Below are positions 44,963 through 57,241 of a stretch of DNA of 64,000 nt, piece by piece. The stretch's first letter is position 1; every line of letters begins with the position of its first letter. The stretch is taken from positions 62,001 to 126,000 of the forward strand of contig NZ_JABVWW010000003.1 of assembly GCF_013350005.1 (NCBI RefSeq). The letters are read 5' to 3'. The stretch is from Methylocystis silviterrae. GTDB taxonomy: Bacteria > Pseudomonadota > Alphaproteobacteria > Rhizobiales > Beijerinckiaceae. Made by a program: the position numbers and the translations under genes. The notes below the pieces were generated by a model. It had not been told where the DNA came from. It made no database searches and worked only from the letters and a program-made list of their open reading frames with translations.

Positions 44963-45071
44963 CCCTCGTCCTTCGAGACGCCCGCTTGCGCGGGCTCCTC
45001 AGGATGAGGTCGGGTCAAGCAATTCCCTCAACCTGAGGAGGCGGCGCAGCCGCCGTCTCGAAGGACGAGGG
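44963..45071. repeat. Large structured inverted repeat between nuoB and nuoC
   Basis: Outer arms CCCTCGTCCTTCGAGACG (44963-44980) and CGTCTCGAAGGACGAGGG (45054-45071) pair perfectly over 18 bases. Inside are hairpin CCCGC-TTGC-GCGGG (44981-44994), stem CTCCTCAGG/CCTGAGGAG, and hairpin GCGGC-GCA-GCCGC, giving a multi-branched shape. The TCCTTCGAGACG...CCTCAGGATGAGG theme is, from memory, a frequent Rhizobiales interspersed repeat. Here it lies inside an operon, so it is transcribed and may affect mRNA stability between nuoB and nuoC. Confidence 0.88.
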
Positions 45072-45097
45072 AAGAGCGGCAGGCCAAGGAATTTAGG

Positions 45098-45700
45098 ATG
45101 TCGGCTGAGTTGGAAGCTCTCGGCGCTAAAATCAGCGGTGCCTTGCTCGGCGCGGTGACGGAGGTGAAGGTCGCCTATGGCGAACTTACGTTGACCGTCG
45201 TGCGCGACCGCTGGCTCGAGGTCGCCGCCCATCTGCGCGACAGCCCCGACTGTCTTTTCGTGTGCTTCATCGACGTGACGGCGGCGGATTACCCGCAGCG
45301 GGCCGAGCGCTTCGAGGTCGTCGCGCATCTGCTCTCGCCCAAATACAACCGTCGTATCCGCATCAAGACGCCGGCGTCGGAAGAAACGCCTGTCGCTTCG
45401 CTCGTCACGCTCTATCCCGGCGCAGACTGGTTCGAGCGCGAAACTTACGATCTCTTCGGCGTGATCTTTTCCGGCCATCCCGATCTGCGCCGCATCATGA
45501 CCGACTACGGCTTTGACGGTCATCCGCTGCGCAAGGACTTCCCAATGACGGGCTTCGTCGAGGTGCGCTACGACGACGAGCAGAAGCGCGTCGTTTATGA
45601 GCCGGTGCGGCTCAGCCAGGAATACCGCAACTTCGATTTCCTTTCGCCGTGGGAGGGCGTGCACTACGACCTTCCCGGCGACGAGAAGGCGAGCAAGTGA
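45098..45700 (+). CDS. nuoC: NADH-quinone oxidoreductase subunit C
   Basis: A 200-residue (30 kDa-type) peripheral-arm subunit without cofactors. The family signature [20 protein letters not shown] is followed by [17 protein letters not shown] and [15 protein letters not shown], all characteristic of NuoC. It is a separate gene rather than the NuoCD fusion of enterobacteria. The start follows AAGGAATTT. nuoD starts 10 bases downstream. Confidence 0.96.
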   Translation: MSAELEALGAKISGALLGAVTEVKVAYGELTLTVVRDRWLEVAAHLRDSPDCLFVCFIDVTAADYPQRAERFEVVAHLLSPKYNRRIRIKTPASEETPVASLVTLYPGADWFERETYDLFGVIFSGHPDLRRIMTDYGFDGHPLRKDFPMTGFVEVRYDDEQKRVVYEPVRLSQEYRNFDFLSPWEGVHYDLPGDEKASK

Positions 45701-45710
45701 GCGCGTCGAG

Positions 45711-46931
45711 ATGAACGATCAAACCCCCGCGCCAGCGAAGCCCGAATCGCAAGGGCTACGTAACTTCAACATCAACTTCGGCCCGCAGCATCCGGCGGCG
45801 CATGGCGTGCTGCGCCTGATTCTGGAGTTGGACGGCGAGGTCGTCGAGCGCGTCGACCCGCATGTGGGCTTCCTGCATCGCGGCACCGAAAAGCTGATGG
45901 AGTCGCGCACCTATCTGCAGAACGTGCCCTATTTCGATCGGCTCGACTATTGCGCGCCGATGAATCAGGAGCACGCCTTCTGTCTCGCCATCGAGCGTCT
46001 GCTCGGCGTCGACGTTCCGCGCCGCGGCCAGCTCATTCGCGTGCTTTACGCCGAAATCGGCCGCCTCTTGTCGCATCTGCTCAACGTCACTTCGCAGGCG
46101 ATGGACGTCGGCGCGCTCACCCCGCCGCTGTGGGGCTATGAAGAGCGCGAAAAGCTGATGGTGTTCTACGAGCGCGCCTCGGGCGCGCGCATGCACGCCA
46201 ATTATTTCCGGCCCGGCGGCGTCGCGCGCGACCTGCCCGACCAGCTCGTCGAGGATATCGGCGCCTTTTGCGACCCGTTCCTCAAGGTCGTCGAAGATCT
46301 CGATGAACTCTTCATCGGCAACCGCATCTTCAAGCAGCGCAACGTCGACATCGGCGTCATCTCTCTGGAAGACGCCTGGAAATGGGGTTTCTCGGGGGTG
46401 ATGGTGCGCGGCTCGGGCGCCGCCTGGGATCTGCGCAAGGCGCAGCCTTACGAGTGCTACGAGGAAATGGAGTTCGACATTCCGGTCGGCAAGCATGGCG
46501 ATTGCTACGACCGCGCCGTGATCCGCATGGAGGAGATGCGGCAGTCGACCTCGATCATGAAGCAATGCGTCGAGAAGCTCATGCGCGCCGAAAACCGCGG
46601 CCCGGTGATGGCGCCCAATCATAAGATCACGCCGCCCTCGCGCGGCGAGATGAAGCGCTCGATGGAAGCCTTGATCCATCACTTCAAGCTCTTCACCGAA
46701 GGGTTCCACGTGCCGCAGGGCGAGGTCTACGCCGCGGTCGAAGCGCCGAAGGGCGAGTTTGGCGTCTACCTTGTCTCCGATGGCGGCGACAAGCCGTATC
46801 GCTGCAAGATCCGCGCGCCGGGCTTCGCGCATTTGTCCGCCATGGATTTTCTCTGCAAGAACCACATGCTCGCTGACGTCTCGGCGATTCTGGGTTCGCT
46901 CGACATCGTGTTCGGGGAGGTCGATCGCTAA
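45711..46931 (+). CDS. nuoD: NADH-quinone oxidoreductase subunit D
   Basis: A 406-residue (49 kDa-type) subunit that forms most of the quinone-binding cavity with Nuo[52 protein letters not shown] and the C-terminal FGEVDR are all conserved, including the His and Tyr near the quinone head group. The ATG at 45711 was chosen; the open frame further upstream overlaps nuoC and is not conserved. Its TAA shares one base with the nuoE ATG. Confidence 0.97.
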   Translation: MNDQTPAPAKPESQGLRNFNINFGPQHPAAHGVLRLILELDGEVVERVDPHVGFLHRGTEKLMESRTYLQNVPYFDRLDYCAPMNQEHAFCLAIERLLGVDVPRRGQLIRVLYAEIGRLLSHLLNVTSQAMDVGALTPPLWGYEEREKLMVFYERASGARMHANYFRPGGVARDLPDQLVEDIGAFCDPFLKVVEDLDELFIGNRIFKQRNVDIGVISLEDAWKWGFSGVMVRGSGAAWDLRKAQPYECYEEMEFDIPVGKHGDCYDRAVIRMEEMRQSTSIMKQCVEKLMRAENRGPVMAPNHKITPPSRGEMKRSMEALIHHFKLFTEGFHVPQGEVYAAVEAPKGEFGVYLVSDGGDKPYRCKIRAPGFAHLSAMDFLCKNHMLADVSAILGSLDIVFGEVDR

Positions 46932-47542
46932 TGTCCGTCCGTCGTCTCGCCGAAAAACAGACAGAGAGCTTCGAATTCACGCCCGAAAACAAGGCGTGGC
47001 TCGAGAAGCAGATCGCCAAATATCCCGATGGCCGCCAGGCCTCCATGGTCGTGCCGGCGCTGTGGCAGGCGCAAAAGCAGCATGACAATTGGTTGTCGCA
47101 GGCGGCGATCGAAAAAGTCGCGGACGCGCTCGGCATGGCGAAGATCCGCGTGCTTGAAATCGCGACCTTCTATTCGATGTTCAACCTCGAGCCCGTCGGC
47201 AAATATTTTATCCAGCTTTGCGGCACGACGCCGTGCCTGCTCGCTGGCTCGGATGAAATCATTGACGTGTTGCATCGCCGGGTGGGCCCTCAGCGGCGCG
47301 TGACCGACGACGGGCTGTTTTCCTGGCTCGAGGTCGAGTGCCTCGGCGCATGCTGCAACGCGCCGATGGTGCAGATCAACGACGACTATTACGAGGATCT
47401 GACCGCCGAGAATTTCGAGAAGCTTCTCGACAATCTCGCCGCGCGTCGTCCGGTGAAGACCGGTTCGCAGATCGGCCGCGTCTCGTCGGAGCCGGCGGGC
47501 AAGCTGACGAGTCTGACCTCGCTTTACGGCGAAGGGAAATAG
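46931..47542 (+). CDS. nuoE: NADH-quinone oxidoreductase subunit E
   Basis: A 203-residue (24 kDa-type) thioredoxin-fold subunit of the NADH-oxidising tip, binding [2Fe-2S] cluster N1a through Cys in CGTTPCLLAG and in VECLGACCNAP. The N-terminal AEKQTESFEFTPEN and the helical bundle before the cluster domain are typical. The C-terminal extension (about 165-203) is variable. It overlaps nuoD by one base and is followed by a small unexplained ORF before nuoF. Confidence 0.96.
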   Translation: MSVRRLAEKQTESFEFTPENKAWLEKQIAKYPDGRQASMVVPALWQAQKQHDNWLSQAAIEKVADALGMAKIRVLEIATFYSMFNLEPVGKYFIQLCGTTPCLLAGSDEIIDVLHRRVGPQRRVTDDGLFSWLEVECLGACCNAPMVQINDDYYEDLTAENFEKLLDNLAARRPVKTGSQIGRVSSEPAGKLTSLTSLYGEGK

Positions 47543-47547
47543 TTGCG

Positions 47548-47740
47548 ATGAGCATGATTGCCGAAACGATCAGCGAGATGGTCGACGCTGTGCGCGACAT
47601 AGGCGCGTCGCTCGTACGCCTCATTGGCGGCGTCCAGACGCCGCCGCTCGACAGCGCCGACGTCTCGGGATTGTCCGAGATGAAAGCTTGTGACCGCCGG
47701 AACCAAAACGACGCGCACGACGAAAGCGCGGGGAACGCCG

Positions 47741-47751
<11 letters not shown>
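47548..47751 (+). CDS. Small ORF between nuoE and nuoF, unknown
   Basis: A 67-codon open frame starting [20 protein letters not shown], five bases past the nuoE stop, ending 11 bases into nuoF. The first 35 residues could form an amphipathic helix ([21 protein letters not shown]), the rest is polar. The gap of about 200 bases is large for this operon, which argues for a real gene; weak start context and a non-descript tail argue against. I recognise no family. Confidence 0.4.
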
Positions 47752-49045
<1,294 letters not shown>

Positions 49046-49079
49046 TGATCGAACCCATCGAGACTTCGGAGAGAGCGAA

Positions 49080-51140
49080 GTGACCAAGATTCTCGTCGAT
49101 GGCGTCGAAGTGGACGTGCCGGGAGAGTTCACCCTGCTGCAGGCCTGCGAGCAGGCCGGCGCCGAGATTCCGCGCTTTTGTTATCACGAGCGCCTGTCGA
49201 TCGCCGGCAACTGCCGCATGTGCCTCGTCGAGGTGAAGGGCGGGCCGCCGAAGCCGCAGGCCTCCTGCGCCATGTCGGTGAAGGATTTGCGCCCCGGTCC
49301 GAATGGCGCGCCGCCGGAAGTCCTCACCAAATCGCCGATGGTGAAAAAGGCGCGCGAAGGGGTGATGGAGTTCTTGCTGATCAACCATCCGCTGGATTGC
49401 CCGATCTGCGATCAGGGCGGCGAATGCGATCTGCAGGATCAGGCGCTGGTCTTCGGCGTCGACAGCTCGCGTTTTCATGAAAACAAGCGCGCGGTCGAGG
49501 ACAAATATATCGGCGTCCTGGTCAAGACCGAGATGAACCGCTGCATCCATTGCACGCGTTGCGTCCGCTTCACGGCGGAAGTCGCCGGCACGGGAGACAT
49601 GGGCGCGATCGGCCGCGGCGAAGATATGGAGATCACCACCTATCTCGAAAGCGCGATGACCTCCGAGCTGCAGGGCAATGTCGCGGATCTTTGTCCGGTT
49701 GGCGCGCTGCTGCCCAAGCCGCAAAGCTTCCGTGGCCGTCCCTGGGAATATCAGAAGACCGAGACAATCGACGTCATGGACGCGCTTGGCTCGGCGATCC
49801 GCGTCGACTCGCGCGGCCGTGAAGTCATGCGCATTCTGCCGCGCATCAACGACCTCGTGAATGAAGAGTGGATTTCCGACAAGACGCGCCAGATCGTCGA
49901 CGGTCTCAAGACGCAGCGCCTCGATCGCCCCTATATCCGCGAGAACGGTCGGCTGCGTCCGGCCTCCTGGCAGGAGGCGCTCGCCGCCGTCGCCGCCAAA
50001 ACGAAGGCGACGTCCGCGTCGCGCATCGGCGCGCTTGTCGGCGATCTCGCCGCGGTCGAAGAGACCTTCGCGTTGAAGCTGCTTGCGGAGCAGCTTGGAA
50101 CGCCCAATCTCGATTGCCGCCAGGACGGGGCCAAACTCGATCCGAAATTCGGCCGGGCCTCTTATCTCTTCAATGCGACGGTCGCGGGGATCGAGCAGGC
50201 GGGCGCCGCGCTCATCATCGGCGCCAATCCGCGCAAGGAAGCGCCTGTTCTCAACGCGCGACTCCGCAAGCGCTGGCTCAGAGGCGACTTCAAGATCTCG
50301 CTTGTCGGCGAGCGCGCCGATCTCACCTACGACTACGACTATCTCGGAGCCGGACCGGAATCGCTTCTGCAGTTCATCCGCTCAGCAAAGCCGGCCGAGA
50401 AGCTGCTGGTCATCGTCGGGCAGGGCGCTCTGTCGCGTGACGACGGCGAGGCGGCGCTCACGCTCGCCGCTCAGGCCGCGCAGAAACTCGGCGGTCTCGG
50501 CGACGGCTGGAACGGCTTCTCGGTCCTGCATACGGCGGCCGCGCGTGTCGGCGCGCTCGATCTCGGCTTCGCGCCGGGCGCGGGCGGGTTGGATGCGCGC
50601 GCGATGGCGAAGGCCGGCGCGCTCGATCTCATCTTCAACCTCGGGGCCGATGAAATCGCCATCGAACCCGGGGCTTTCGTGGTCTACATCGGCACGCATG
50701 GCGATCGCGGCGCGCATCGCGCCGACGTGATCCTGCCCGGCGCCGCCTATACGGAAAAATCCGGGCTTTACGTCAATACGGAAGGCCGCGTGCAGCGCGC
50801 CTTCCGCGTCGTCTTCCCGCCAGGAGAAGCGCGAGAAGATTGGGCGGTGTTGCGCGCGCTCTCGGGCGCGATCGGCAATCCGCTGCCCTTCGACTCTCTT
50901 GCGGCGCTACGCCGGCGGCTCATCGAGTCCCACCCGCACTTTGCGGAACTGGATGAGATTGCGCCGGGCGAATCCGCGCAGGTCGTCGCTCTCGCCAATC
51001 ATCCCGCCGTGGCGATGAAGGATTCCTTCGCGCCGGCGATCCAAAACTTCTACTTCACAAATCCGATCGCCCGCGCGTCGGCGATCATGGCGGAATGTTC
51101 GGCGCTGGCGCAGGGCCGGCTTGCTCAGGCGGCGGAATAG
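49080..51140 (+). CDS. nuoG: NADH-quinone oxidoreductase subunit G
   Basis: A 686-residue (75 kDa-type) subunit carrying several iron-sulfur clusters. The N-terminal ferredoxin domain has [19 protein letters not shown] (N1b), then [18 protein letters not shown] and [16 protein letters not shown] (N5, N4). The rest is a molybdopterin-oxidoreductase-like domain without cofactor, with [18 protein letters not shown]. It starts with GTG, 34 bases past the nuoF stop, after GGAGAGAGCGAA. Confidence 0.97.
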   Translation: MTKILVDGVEVDVPGEFTLLQACEQAGAEIPRFCYHERLSIAGNCRMCLVEVKGGPPKPQASCAMSVKDLRPGPNGAPPEVLTKSPMVKKAREGVMEFLLINHPLDCPICDQGGECDLQDQALVFGVDSSRFHENKRAVEDKYIGVLVKTEMNRCIHCTRCVRFTAEVAGTGDMGAIGRGEDMEITTYLESAMTSELQGNVADLCPVGALLPKPQSFRGRPWEYQKTETIDVMDALGSAIRVDSRGREVMRILPRINDLVNEEWISDKTRQIVDGLKTQRLDRPYIRENGRLRPASWQEALAAVAAKTKATSASRIGALVGDLAAVEETFALKLLAEQLGTPNLDCRQDGAKLDPKFGRASYLFNATVAGIEQAGAALIIGANPRKEAPVLNARLRKRWLRGDFKISLVGERADLTYDYDYLGAGPESLLQFIRSAKPAEKLLVIVGQGALSRDDGEAALTLAAQAAQKLGGLGDGWNGFSVLHTAAARVGALDLGFAPGAGGLDARAMAKAGALDLIFNLGADEIAIEPGAFVVYIGTHGDRGAHRADVILPGAAYTEKSGLYVNTEGRVQRAFRVVFPPGEAREDWAVLRALSGAIGNPLPFDSLAALRRRLIESHPHFAELDEIAPGESAQVVALANHPAVAMKDSFAPAIQNFYFTNPIARASAIMAECSALAQGRLAQAAE

Positions 51141-51151
51141 GAGCTTTGGAC

Positions 51152-52201
51152 GTGAGCGACGGTTGGGCGAGCGCCATTTCGGATTTCTTCATCGCGTATC
51201 CGCTTGTTCTCGCGCTCGTGAAGAGCGTTTTGATCGCGGTCGCGTTGCTGATCTACGTGGCCTATGTGATCCTCGCGGACCGCAAAATCTGGGCGGCGGT
51301 GCAGCTGCGCCGCGGACCCAATGTCGTCGGACCCTGGGGACTTCTGCAGAGCTTCGCGGACTTTCTCAAGTTCGCGCTCAAGGAGCCGGTGATTCCGGAC
51401 GTCGCCAACAAGGGCGTTTTCCTGTTCGCGCCCTTCATCATGGCGACGCTTTCGATCGCCGCATGGGCCGTCATTCCGGTCGCCGACGGCTGGGCGGTCG
51501 GCGACATCAATGTCGGGATCCTTTACATTTTCGCGTTGTCCTCGCTCGGCGTCTATGGCGTCATCATGGGCGGCTGGGCGTCGAACTCGAAATATCCGTT
51601 CCTGTCGGCGCTCCGCTCGGCGGCGCAGATGGTCTCCTATGAAGTCTCGATCGGCTTCGTCATCATTACGGTGCTGCTCTGCGCCGGCTCGCTCAATCTG
51701 ACCGATATCGTCCACGCGCAGGACACGTCCTACGGCATGGCCGGCTGGTATTGGCTGCGCCTGTTCCCGATGTTCGTCATCTTCTTCGTCTCGGCGCTCG
51801 CCGAGACGAATCGCCCGCCGTTCGACCTCGTGGAGGCGGAGTCGGAGCTCGTCGCCGGCTTCATGATCGAATATTCCGCGACGCCCTACGTTCTGTTCAT
51901 GCTCGCCGAATATGTGGCGATCGTCACCATGTGCGCGCTGCTGACGATCCTGTTCTTTGGCGGCTGGCTGCCCCCGATCAAAATCGCGCCGTTCACCTAT
52001 GTGCCGGGCGTGATCTGGTTCACGCTGAAGGTGAGCTTCTTTTTCTTCTTCTTCGCCATGGTGAAGGCTTTCGTGCCGCGCTATCGCTACGATCAGCTGA
52101 TGCGTCTGGGTTGGAAAGTCTTCCTGCCGATCTCCCTCGCCATGGTCGTCATCGTCGCCGCCGTGCTGCAGTTCTGGCCGGCGGGACCGGCAGGCAGTTG
52201 A
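51152..52201 (+). CDS. nuoH: NADH-quinone oxidoreductase subunit H
   Basis: A 349-residue membrane subunit with about eight helices that joins the quinone site to the proton-pumping arm. Conserved are [36 protein letters not shown], and the acidic loop [21 protein letters not shown]. The GTG at 51152 is used, 11 bases past the nuoG stop and preceded by GGAGC. An antisense frame over its whole length is a shadow. Confidence 0.96.
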   Translation: MSDGWASAISDFFIAYPLVLALVKSVLIAVALLIYVAYVILADRKIWAAVQLRRGPNVVGPWGLLQSFADFLKFALKEPVIPDVANKGVFLFAPFIMATLSIAAWAVIPVADGWAVGDINVGILYIFALSSLGVYGVIMGGWASNSKYPFLSALRSAAQMVSYEVSIGFVIITVLLCAGSLNLTDIVHAQDTSYGMAGWYWLRLFPMFVIFFVSALAETNRPPFDLVEAESELVAGFMIEYSATPYVLFMLAEYVAIVTMCALLTILFFGGWLPPIKIAPFTYVPGVIWFTLKVSFFFFFFAMVKAFVPRYRYDQLMRLGWKVFLPISLAMVVIVAAVLQFWPAGPAGS

Positions 52202-52208
52202 GGCCGTC

Positions 52209-52697
52209 ATGAAACTCGATCAAGCCGCCAAGTCGCTCTTCCTGACCGAATTCGTCGGCGCATTCCTGCTGTCGATGCGCTACTTCTTCAAGCCGAAGGC
52301 GACACTCAACTATCCGCACGAAAAGAATCCGCAGTCGCCGCGCTACCGCGGCGAACATGCGCTGCGCCGCTACCCCAATGGCGAGGAGCGCTGCATCGCC
52401 TGCAAGCTCTGCGAGGCGATCTGTCCAGCGCAGGCGATCACCATCGAAGCCGGACCGCGCCGCAACGACGGCACCCGCCGCACGACGCGCTACGACATCG
52501 ACATGGTCAAATGCATCTATTGCGGCTACTGCCAGGAGGCCTGCCCGGTCGACGCCATCGTCGAGGGGCCCAATTCGGAATTCTCGGTCGAGACGCGCGA
52601 GGAGCTTTACTACAACAAGGTGCGTCTGCTCGAGAACGGCGACCGCTGGGAGCGCGAGATCGCGCGCAACATCGCGATGGACGCGCAGTACAGGTAA
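52209..52697 (+). CDS. nuoI: NADH-quinone oxidoreductase subunit I
   Basis: A 162-residue (TYKY-type) ferredoxin-like subunit with two [4Fe-4S] clusters, N6a and N6b. The ligand motifs are [16 protein letters not shown] and [16 protein letters not shown]. The N-terminal [26 protein letters not shown] lies along the membrane. Seven bases separate it from nuoH. A 52-base spacer follows before nuoJ. Confidence 0.97.
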   Translation: MKLDQAAKSLFLTEFVGAFLLSMRYFFKPKATLNYPHEKNPQSPRYRGEHALRRYPNGEERCIACKLCEAICPAQAITIEAGPRRNDGTRRTTRYDIDMVKCIYCGYCQEACPVDAIVEGPNSEFSVETREELYYNKVRLLENGDRWEREIARNIAMDAQYR

Positions 52698-52749
52698 CAC
52701 GAAGAGACGCGAACGAACACGCCGCATCGGCGCAGTAAGGACGAAGAAC

Positions 52750-53352
52750 GTGCAGGCCGTATTTTTCTACCTATTCGCCACGATCATGATCGCCTCGGCC
52801 GGCGTCGTGATCTTCGCGCGCAATCCGGTGCACTCGGTGCTCTTTCTCATCCTCGCCTTCTGCAATGGCGCGGGGCTGTTTCTGCTCGCCGGCGCGGAGT
52901 TCCTGGCGATGATCCTGATCGTCGTCTATGTCGGCGCGGTCGCGGTGCTGTTCCTGTTCGTCGTCATGATGCTCGACGTCGACTTCGCCGAGTTGAAGCA
53001 GGGCTTCGCCAAATATCTTCCCGTTGGCGTCGGGGTAGGCGTCGTCGTCCTCGCGGAATTGGGTTTCGTGGCGCTCGGCTGGAGTTCGGCGCCCTCGGCC
53101 GTAGACGCCGCCGCCAATCCGATCATTCCGCAAATGAGCAACACCGCGGCGCTCGGCCAAATCCTCTATACGAAATATGTGATCTTCTTTCAGGCGTCCG
53201 CGCTTGTGCTGCTCACCGCCATGATCGGCGCCATCGTGCTGACGCTGCATCACAAGCCCAACATCAAGCGGCAGAAGATCGACGAGCAGAACGCGCGCAC
53301 GCGCGAAAATGTGATCGAGATCAAAAAAGTTCCGTTCCGGACCGGCGTCTAA
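52750..53352 (+). CDS. nuoJ: NADH-quinone oxidoreductase subunit J
   Basis: A 200-residue membrane subunit with five helices. The start [17 protein letters not shown] (GTG) and [45 protein letters not shown] with the conserved Tyr-Val-Gly-Ala pi-bulge region identify NuoJ. The C-terminal tail is charged and variable. The GTG follows AAGGACGAAGAAC. Confidence 0.95.
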   Translation: MQAVFFYLFATIMIASAGVVIFARNPVHSVLFLILAFCNGAGLFLLAGAEFLAMILIVVYVGAVAVLFLFVVMMLDVDFAELKQGFAKYLPVGVGVGVVVLAELGFVALGWSSAPSAVDAAANPIIPQMSNTAALGQILYTKYVIFFQASALVLLTAMIGAIVLTLHHKPNIKRQKIDEQNARTRENVIEIKKVPFRTGV

Positions 53353-53363
53353 CGAGGACATCC

Positions 53364-53675
53364 ATGCTGACCATCGGCCTCACGCATTACCTCGTCGTCG
53401 CAGCGGTCCTGTTCACGCTCGGCGTCGCCGGCATCATCCTCAACCGCAAGAACATCATCGTCATTCTCATGTCGGTTGAGCTGATCCTGCTTGCGGTCAA
53501 TCTGAACTTTGTCGCCTTCTCGCAGTCGCTCGCCGATTTGACGGGTCAGGTGTTTGCGCTCTTCGTGCTGACCGTCGCGGCGGCGGAGGCGGCGATCGGC
53601 CTCGCGATTCTCGTTACCTTCTATCGCAACCGCGGCACGATCGCCGTCGAAGACATCAATTCCTTGAAGGGCTGA
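53364..53675 (+). CDS. nuoK: NADH-quinone oxidoreductase subunit K
   Basis: A 103-residue, three-helix membrane subunit. The two key glutamates of the proton path are present, in [17 protein letters not shown] and [18 protein letters not shown]. Length and motifs match the family exactly. It lies 11 bases after nuoJ with a GAGGA site. Confidence 0.97.
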   Translation: MLTIGLTHYLVVAAVLFTLGVAGIILNRKNIIVILMSVELILLAVNLNFVAFSQSLADLTGQVFALFVLTVAAAEAAIGLAILVTFYRNRGTIAVEDINSLKG

Positions 53676-53683
53676 CCCCAGCG

Positions 53684-55720
53684 ATGATTTACGCCATCGT
53701 CTTTCTTCCGCTTGTCGGCTTTCTGATCGCAGGCGCGCTCGGACCTTGGATCGGGGTGCGCGCCTCGGAGCTGGTCACGACGGGCTTCTTGATGATCTGC
53801 GCCGTGCTGTCATGGATCGTCTTCTTTGACGTCGCGCTCGGACACGATCACGGCTATGCGCCGATCATCGGCAATTGGATGACCGTGGGCGACCTCAAGG
53901 TCGATTGGGCGCTGCGGGTCGACACGCTGACGGCGGTGATGCTCGTCGTCGTCAACACGGTGTCGAGCCTCGTGCATCTCTATTCCATCGGCTACATGCA
54001 CGAGGATCCGGATCGCCCGCGCTTCTTCGCTTATCTGTCGCTGTTCACCTTCGCCATGCTGATGCTGGTGACGGCCGACAATCTCGTGCAGATGTTTTTT
54101 GGCTGGGAGGGCGTCGGTCTCGCGTCCTATCTGCTCATCGGCTTCTGGTATCAAAAGCCCTCGGCCAACGCCGCCGCGATCAAGGCCTTTGTCGTCAACC
54201 GCGTCGGCGATTTTGGCTTCGCGCTCGGGATTTTCCTCGTCTTCCAGCTGACGAAGTCGCTTGGTTTTGAGGAGGTCTTCGCCGCCGTCCCGGGGCTTGC
54301 CGGCAAGACGATCCATGTCTTCGGCATGGATGTCGACGCGCTGACGCTCGCCACCTTCCTGCTCTTCATCGGCGCGATGGGCAAGTCGGCGCAATTCCTG
54401 CTGCACACCTGGCTGCCGGACGCGATGGAAGGCCCGACGCCCGTCTCGGCGCTCATTCACGCTGCGACGATGGTGACGGCCGGCGTCTTCATGGTGGCGC
54501 GTCTTTCGCCGATTTTTGAATATGCGCCCGCGACTCTCGAATTCGTGACGCTGGTTGGGGCGGTAACGGCCATTTTCGCCGCGACGGTCGGCCTTGTGCA
54601 AAACGATATCAAGCGCGTCATCGCCTATTCGACCTGCTCGCAGCTCGGCTATATGTTCGTTGCCGAAGGCGTCGGCGCCTATAGCATCGGCGTCTACCAT
54701 CTTTTTACCCACGCCTTCTTCAAGGCGCTGCTCTTCCTGGGCGCGGGCTCCGTGATCCATGCCATGCATCACGAGCAGGACATGCGCAACATGGGCGGGC
54801 TGCGCAAGGACATTCCCTTCACCTTCGCGATGATGATCATCGGCACACTCGCGCTCACGGGCTTCCCGTTCACCGCCGGTTTCTATTCCAAGGACGCGAT
54901 CATCGAAGCGGCCTTCGCAGCGGGCGAACATCATCACATGGCGATGTTCGCCTTTGTCGCGACCGTGGCCGCCGCCGGTTTGACCTCGTTCTATTCCTGG
55001 CGGCTGGTGTTCATGACCTTCTTTGGCGCCCGTAAGGACCATGCCGTTCAAACGGACCATGCGGATGAGGAGGCGACGGCGGCGGAATTAGCCCATGCGG
55101 ATGGCGATCAAACGCATCAGGATCATTCGCACGACCACGACCATGGCCATCACGCCCCGCACGAGTCGCCGATTGTCATGCTGGCGCCGCTGGCGGTGCT
55201 CGGTCTCGGCGCGCTCGGCGCGGGCATCGTCTTTGGCAAATACTTCATTGGCCATGATTACGATGAATTCTGGAAAGGCGCTCTCTTCACCGGCCGCGAC
55301 AATCACATCATCCATGAGTTCCATGACGTGGCGCTCGGCGTCGGTCTTGCGCCGACCGTGGTGATGGCTCTGGGCTTCGCCGTTGCGCTCTATTTCTACG
55401 TGCTGAAGCCGGGAACCGCGCAGGCGCTGGCGAAAACCTTCCCGCGTCTTTACCGGTTTCTGCTCAACAAATGGTATTTCGACGAACTCTACGACTTCCT
55501 GTTCGTTCGGCCGGCCTTTGCTCTCGGCAGACTGTTCTGGAAGGGCGGCGACGGCGCGATCATCGACGGGTTCGGGCCTGACGGGGTGGCGGCGCGAGTC
55601 GCCGATGGCGCCAGGCTCGCGGTGCGCTTGCAGACCGGCTACGTCTATCACTACGCCTTCGCCATGCTTATCGGCGTCGCGGCGGTCGTCACTTACTTTA
55701 TCGCCGGGGGGCTGCGCTGA
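53684..55720 (+). CDS. nuoL: NADH-quinone oxidoreductase subunit L
   Basis: A 678-residue antiporter-like subunit with about 16 helices, including the long lateral helix. Conserved features are [52 protein letters not shown] and [16 protein letters not shown]. Between residues about 455 and 490 a His/Asp-rich loop ([18 protein letters not shown]) of variable type interrupts two helices. Its stop shares a base with the nuoM start (TGATG). Confidence 0.97.
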   Translation: MIYAIVFLPLVGFLIAGALGPWIGVRASELVTTGFLMICAVLSWIVFFDVALGHDHGYAPIIGNWMTVGDLKVDWALRVDTLTAVMLVVVNTVSSLVHLYSIGYMHEDPDRPRFFAYLSLFTFAMLMLVTADNLVQMFFGWEGVGLASYLLIGFWYQKPSANAAAIKAFVVNRVGDFGFALGIFLVFQLTKSLGFEEVFAAVPGLAGKTIHVFGMDVDALTLATFLLFIGAMGKSAQFLLHTWLPDAMEGPTPVSALIHAATMVTAGVFMVARLSPIFEYAPATLEFVTLVGAVTAIFAATVGLVQNDIKRVIAYSTCSQLGYMFVAEGVGAYSIGVYHLFTHAFFKALLFLGAGSVIHAMHHEQDMRNMGGLRKDIPFTFAMMIIGTLALTGFPFTAGFYSKDAIIEAAFAAGEHHHMAMFAFVATVAAAGLTSFYSWRLVFMTFFGARKDHAVQTDHADEEATAAELAHADGDQTHQDHSHDHDHGHHAPHESPIVMLAPLAVLGLGALGAGIVFGKYFIGHDYDEFWKGALFTGRDNHIIHEFHDVALGVGLAPTVVMALGFAVALYFYVLKPGTAQALAKTFPRLYRFLLNKWYFDELYDFLFVRPAFALGRLFWKGGDGAIIDGFGPDGVAARVADGARLAVRLQTGYVYHYAFAMLIGVAAVVTYFIAGGLR

Positions 55721-57228
55721 TGTTTGGTTTCGGCATTCTCTCCGGCGTCACCTTCCTGCCGCTCGTCGGCGTCGCCTTCCTGCTCACGCAGAAGGGCGAT
55801 GACGAAGCGAGCCTGCGCAACATCCGATGGGCGACGCTCGCGACGACGCTAGCGACCTTCGCGTTGTCGCTTTTCATCTGGTCCGGCTTCGACACGACAA
55901 GCGCGGCGTTCCAGTTCGTCGAGGAGAAAAACTGGCTCGGCTCGGGCCTCGTCTACAAGATGGGCGTCGACGGCTTTTCGATGCCCTTCGTCCTGCTGAC
56001 GACCTTCCTGATGCCCTTCGCCATTCTCGCCTCCTGGGACTCGATCCAGAAGCGCGTGAAGGAATATATGATCGCCTTCCTGGTGCTCGAGACGCTGATG
56101 GTCGGCGTCTTCTGCGCGCTCGACCTTGTGCTGTTCTACCTCTTCTTCGAGGGCGGCCTCATCCCGATGTTTCTCATCATCGGAATCTGGGGCGGCAAGC
56201 GGCGCGTCTACGCGAGCTTCAAATTCTTTCTTTACACGCTTGTCGGCTCGCTCCTCATGCTGGTCGCGATCCTCGCCATGTATGGCAAGGCCGGCACGAC
56301 CGACATCACCGTGCTGCTGCATACCGACTTCCCCAAGGAGATGCAGACTTGGCTGTGGCTCGCCTTCTTCGCGTCCTTCGCGGTGAAGATGCCGATGTGG
56401 CCGGTGCACACCTGGCTGCCTGATGCGCATGTCGAGGCGCCGACGGCCGGCTCCGTGATCCTTGCGGCGATTCTCCTGAAGATGGGCGGCTACGGCTTCA
56501 TCCGCTTCTCGTTGCCGATGTTTCCGGACGCTTCGACCAATTTCGCGCCGCTCATCTACGCGCTGTCCGTGATCGCGATCGTCTACACTTCGCTCGTCGC
56601 GCTCGTTCAGGAAGACATCAAGAAGCTCATCGCCTATTCGTCCGTCGCGCATATGGGCTTCGTCACGATGGGCCTCTTCACGCTCAATGTTCAAGGCATG
56701 CAGGGCGCGATCTTCCAGATGATCTCGCACGGCTTAGTCGCCGGCGCGCTGTTCCTTTGCGTCGGCGTGATCTACGACCGCATGCATACGCGCGAGATCG
56801 CCGCCTATGGCGGCCTCGTCAACCGCATGCCGATCTACGCCTTCGTGTTCATGCTGTTCACCATGGCCAATGTCGGCCTGCCGGGAACGACGGGCTTCAT
56901 CGGCGAGTTCCTGTCGCTGACCGGCGCGTTCCAGGCGAATAGCTGGGTCGCGCTGATCGCGACGAGCGGCGTCGTTCTGTCTGCGGCGTACGCCCTCTAT
57001 CTCTACCGCCGCGTGATCTTCGGGGTCTTGGACAAGGCCAGCCTCAAGAACATCGCCGATCTGACGCCGCGCGAGATTGCGATCTTCACGCCGCTTGTCC
57101 TGCTCACGATTTATTACGGCGTGCAGCCGCAGGCCATTCTGAACGCGACGCAGGCGTCGGTCGACAATCTCATCCAGACCCATACGGCGCTCATCGACGC
57201 GGTTAAGCTCGCGGCCGCTGGCCAATGA
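55720..57228 (+). CDS. nuoM: NADH-quinone oxidoreductase subunit M
   Basis: A 502-residue antiporter-like proton-pumping subunit with about 14 helices. [18 protein letters not shown] carries the conserved Glu, [21 protein letters not shown] the Lys/His region, and [18 protein letters not shown] the second broken helix. It overlaps nuoL by one base and is followed by nuoN after 13 bases. Confidence 0.97.
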   Translation: MFGFGILSGVTFLPLVGVAFLLTQKGDDEASLRNIRWATLATTLATFALSLFIWSGFDTTSAAFQFVEEKNWLGSGLVYKMGVDGFSMPFVLLTTFLMPFAILASWDSIQKRVKEYMIAFLVLETLMVGVFCALDLVLFYLFFEGGLIPMFLIIGIWGGKRRVYASFKFFLYTLVGSLLMLVAILAMYGKAGTTDITVLLHTDFPKEMQTWLWLAFFASFAVKMPMWPVHTWLPDAHVEAPTAGSVILAAILLKMGGYGFIRFSLPMFPDASTNFAPLIYALSVIAIVYTSLVALVQEDIKKLIAYSSVAHMGFVTMGLFTLNVQGMQGAIFQMISHGLVAGALFLCVGVIYDRMHTREIAAYGGLVNRMPIYAFVFMLFTMANVGLPGTTGFIGEFLSLTGAFQANSWVALIATSGVVLSAAYALYLYRRVIFGVLDKASLKNIADLTPREIAIFTPLVLLTIYYGVQPQAILNATQASVDNLIQTHTALIDAVKLAAAGQ

Positions 57229-57241
57229 CGGATCGCTGACG

